This document shows positions 4,820 through 5,138 of a stretch of DNA of 5,138 bases, piece after piece. How positions within the stretch are numbered: the stretch's first letter is position 1; each line of letters starts with the position of its first letter. The position numbers and the translations under genes were made by a program. The stretch is from Gemmatimonadota bacterium (GTDB lineage: Bacteria; Gemmatimonadota; Gemmatimonadetes; Gemmatimonadales; GWC2-71-9), in contig QHVD01000182.1 of the NCBI GenBank assembly GCA_003222235.1, positions 6,530 through 11,667 on the forward strand, given 5' to 3'. The notes below the pieces were generated by a model, which had not been told where the DNA came from, ran no database searches, and was given only the letters and a program-made list of their open reading frames with translations.

Positions 4820-5138
4820 ATGCGCAAGCTCCTGCTGCAGCTCGACAGCTCGCGGCTGCCGAGCGCGTTCGATCAGGTGGTGGCGTACGACGCGGGCGCG
4901 GACGTGGTGATGAGCTACGGCGGCGTGACCGAGCCCGACGTCCGCGACCTCATTCACGGCTGCCTGTTCACGCGCGGCCCGAAAGATCTCCACAACACGG
5001 CGGTCTGGATCGGCGGGACCAACATGGCGGCGGGCGAGCAGCTGCTCGCCCTGGCCGTGGACTCGATGTTTCCGCCGTTCAAGGTGTCGATCATGCTCGA
5101 CTCGAACGGATCGAACACCACCGCGGTCGCCGCCGTGG
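4820..5138 (+). CDS. mtdA: NAD(P)-dependent methylene-tetrahydromethanopterin dehydrogenase (MtdA/MtdB family), 3'-truncated
   Basis: Only the first 106 residues are in the window and the frame is open to the end. The family oxidises methylene-H4MPT (and, for MtdA, methylene-tetrahydrofolate) to the methenyl form with NAD(P)+ in the cytoplasm, the step after Fae. The N-terminal pterin-binding domain is visible: KLLLQLDSSRLPSAFDQVVAYDAGAD (3-28), VTEPDV, LFTRGPKD (49-56), WIGGTNMAAGEQ (63-74), FPPFKVSIMLDSNGSNTT (84-101). The spacing and the LDSNGSNTTA block resemble Methylorubrum MtdA, as I remember it, more than MtdB. A Planctomycete-type MtdC is another possibility, so the symbol is provisional while the family is firm. 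The nucleotide-binding domain is outside. The ATG at 4820 has only a modest GGAG (4804-4807), 12 nt away. No promoter is evident in the 33 nt after the terminator, so expression probably depends on read-through. Confidence 0.9.
   Translation, partial: MRKLLLQLDSSRLPSAFDQVVAYDAGADVVMSYGGVTEPDVRDLIHGCLFTRGPKDLHNTAVWIGGTNMAAGEQLLALAVDSMFPPFKVSIMLDSNGSNTTAVAAV

Overview
The window is GC-rich, tightly packed bacterial DNA with every gene on the + strand. It looks like an uncultured, probably soil or sediment, bacterium. The order PLP enzyme with CBS domains, Ddl, then a rhomboid carrying a C-terminal LDKIS...SLT..ER..L module recalls Gemmatimonadota. That assignment rests on remembered family patterns and gene order, not a search. 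Other high-GC phyla with tetrahydromethanopterin (H4MPT) C1 genes, such as NC10, Rokubacteria or Planctomycetota, are not excluded.

Region 1 (1-2766) is a translationally coupled run: the 3' part of a cystathionine beta-synthase-like gene, a D-alanine--D-alanine ligase gene (ddl) and a rhomboid intramembrane protease gene. Each junction is a one-base TGATG stop/start overlap. Region 2 (2767-3987) follows a 76-bp gap with a weak promoter candidate. It holds a predicted HExxH zinc metallopeptidase gene, whose stop overlaps (ATGA) the start of a gene for a 67-residue helical protein of unknown function.

Region 3 (3988-5138) changes subject to H4MPT-linked C1 metabolism. A 218-bp intergenic region carries a perfect TTGACA box and then a roughly 145-nt leader with three consecutive hairpins. 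It leads into fae, encoding formaldehyde-activating enzyme, which has a good ribosome binding site. A strong intrinsic terminator follows fae. After it comes the 5' part of an NAD(P)-dependent methylene-H4MPT dehydrogenase gene of the MtdA/MtdB family, cut off by the window end. Fae condenses formaldehyde with H4MPT and the dehydrogenase oxidises the product, so these are two consecutive steps of formaldehyde oxidation or detoxification. The layout suggests fae is made in excess of the dehydrogenase: it has its own promoter and a terminator behind it, and I see no obvious separate promoter in the 33 nt before the second gene.

The most interesting unexplained element is the structured fae leader, a candidate cis-regulatory RNA or operator region. 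I could not match it to a riboswitch class I know. I see no tRNA or rRNA genes, CRISPR arrays, insertion sequences or clear attachment sites.
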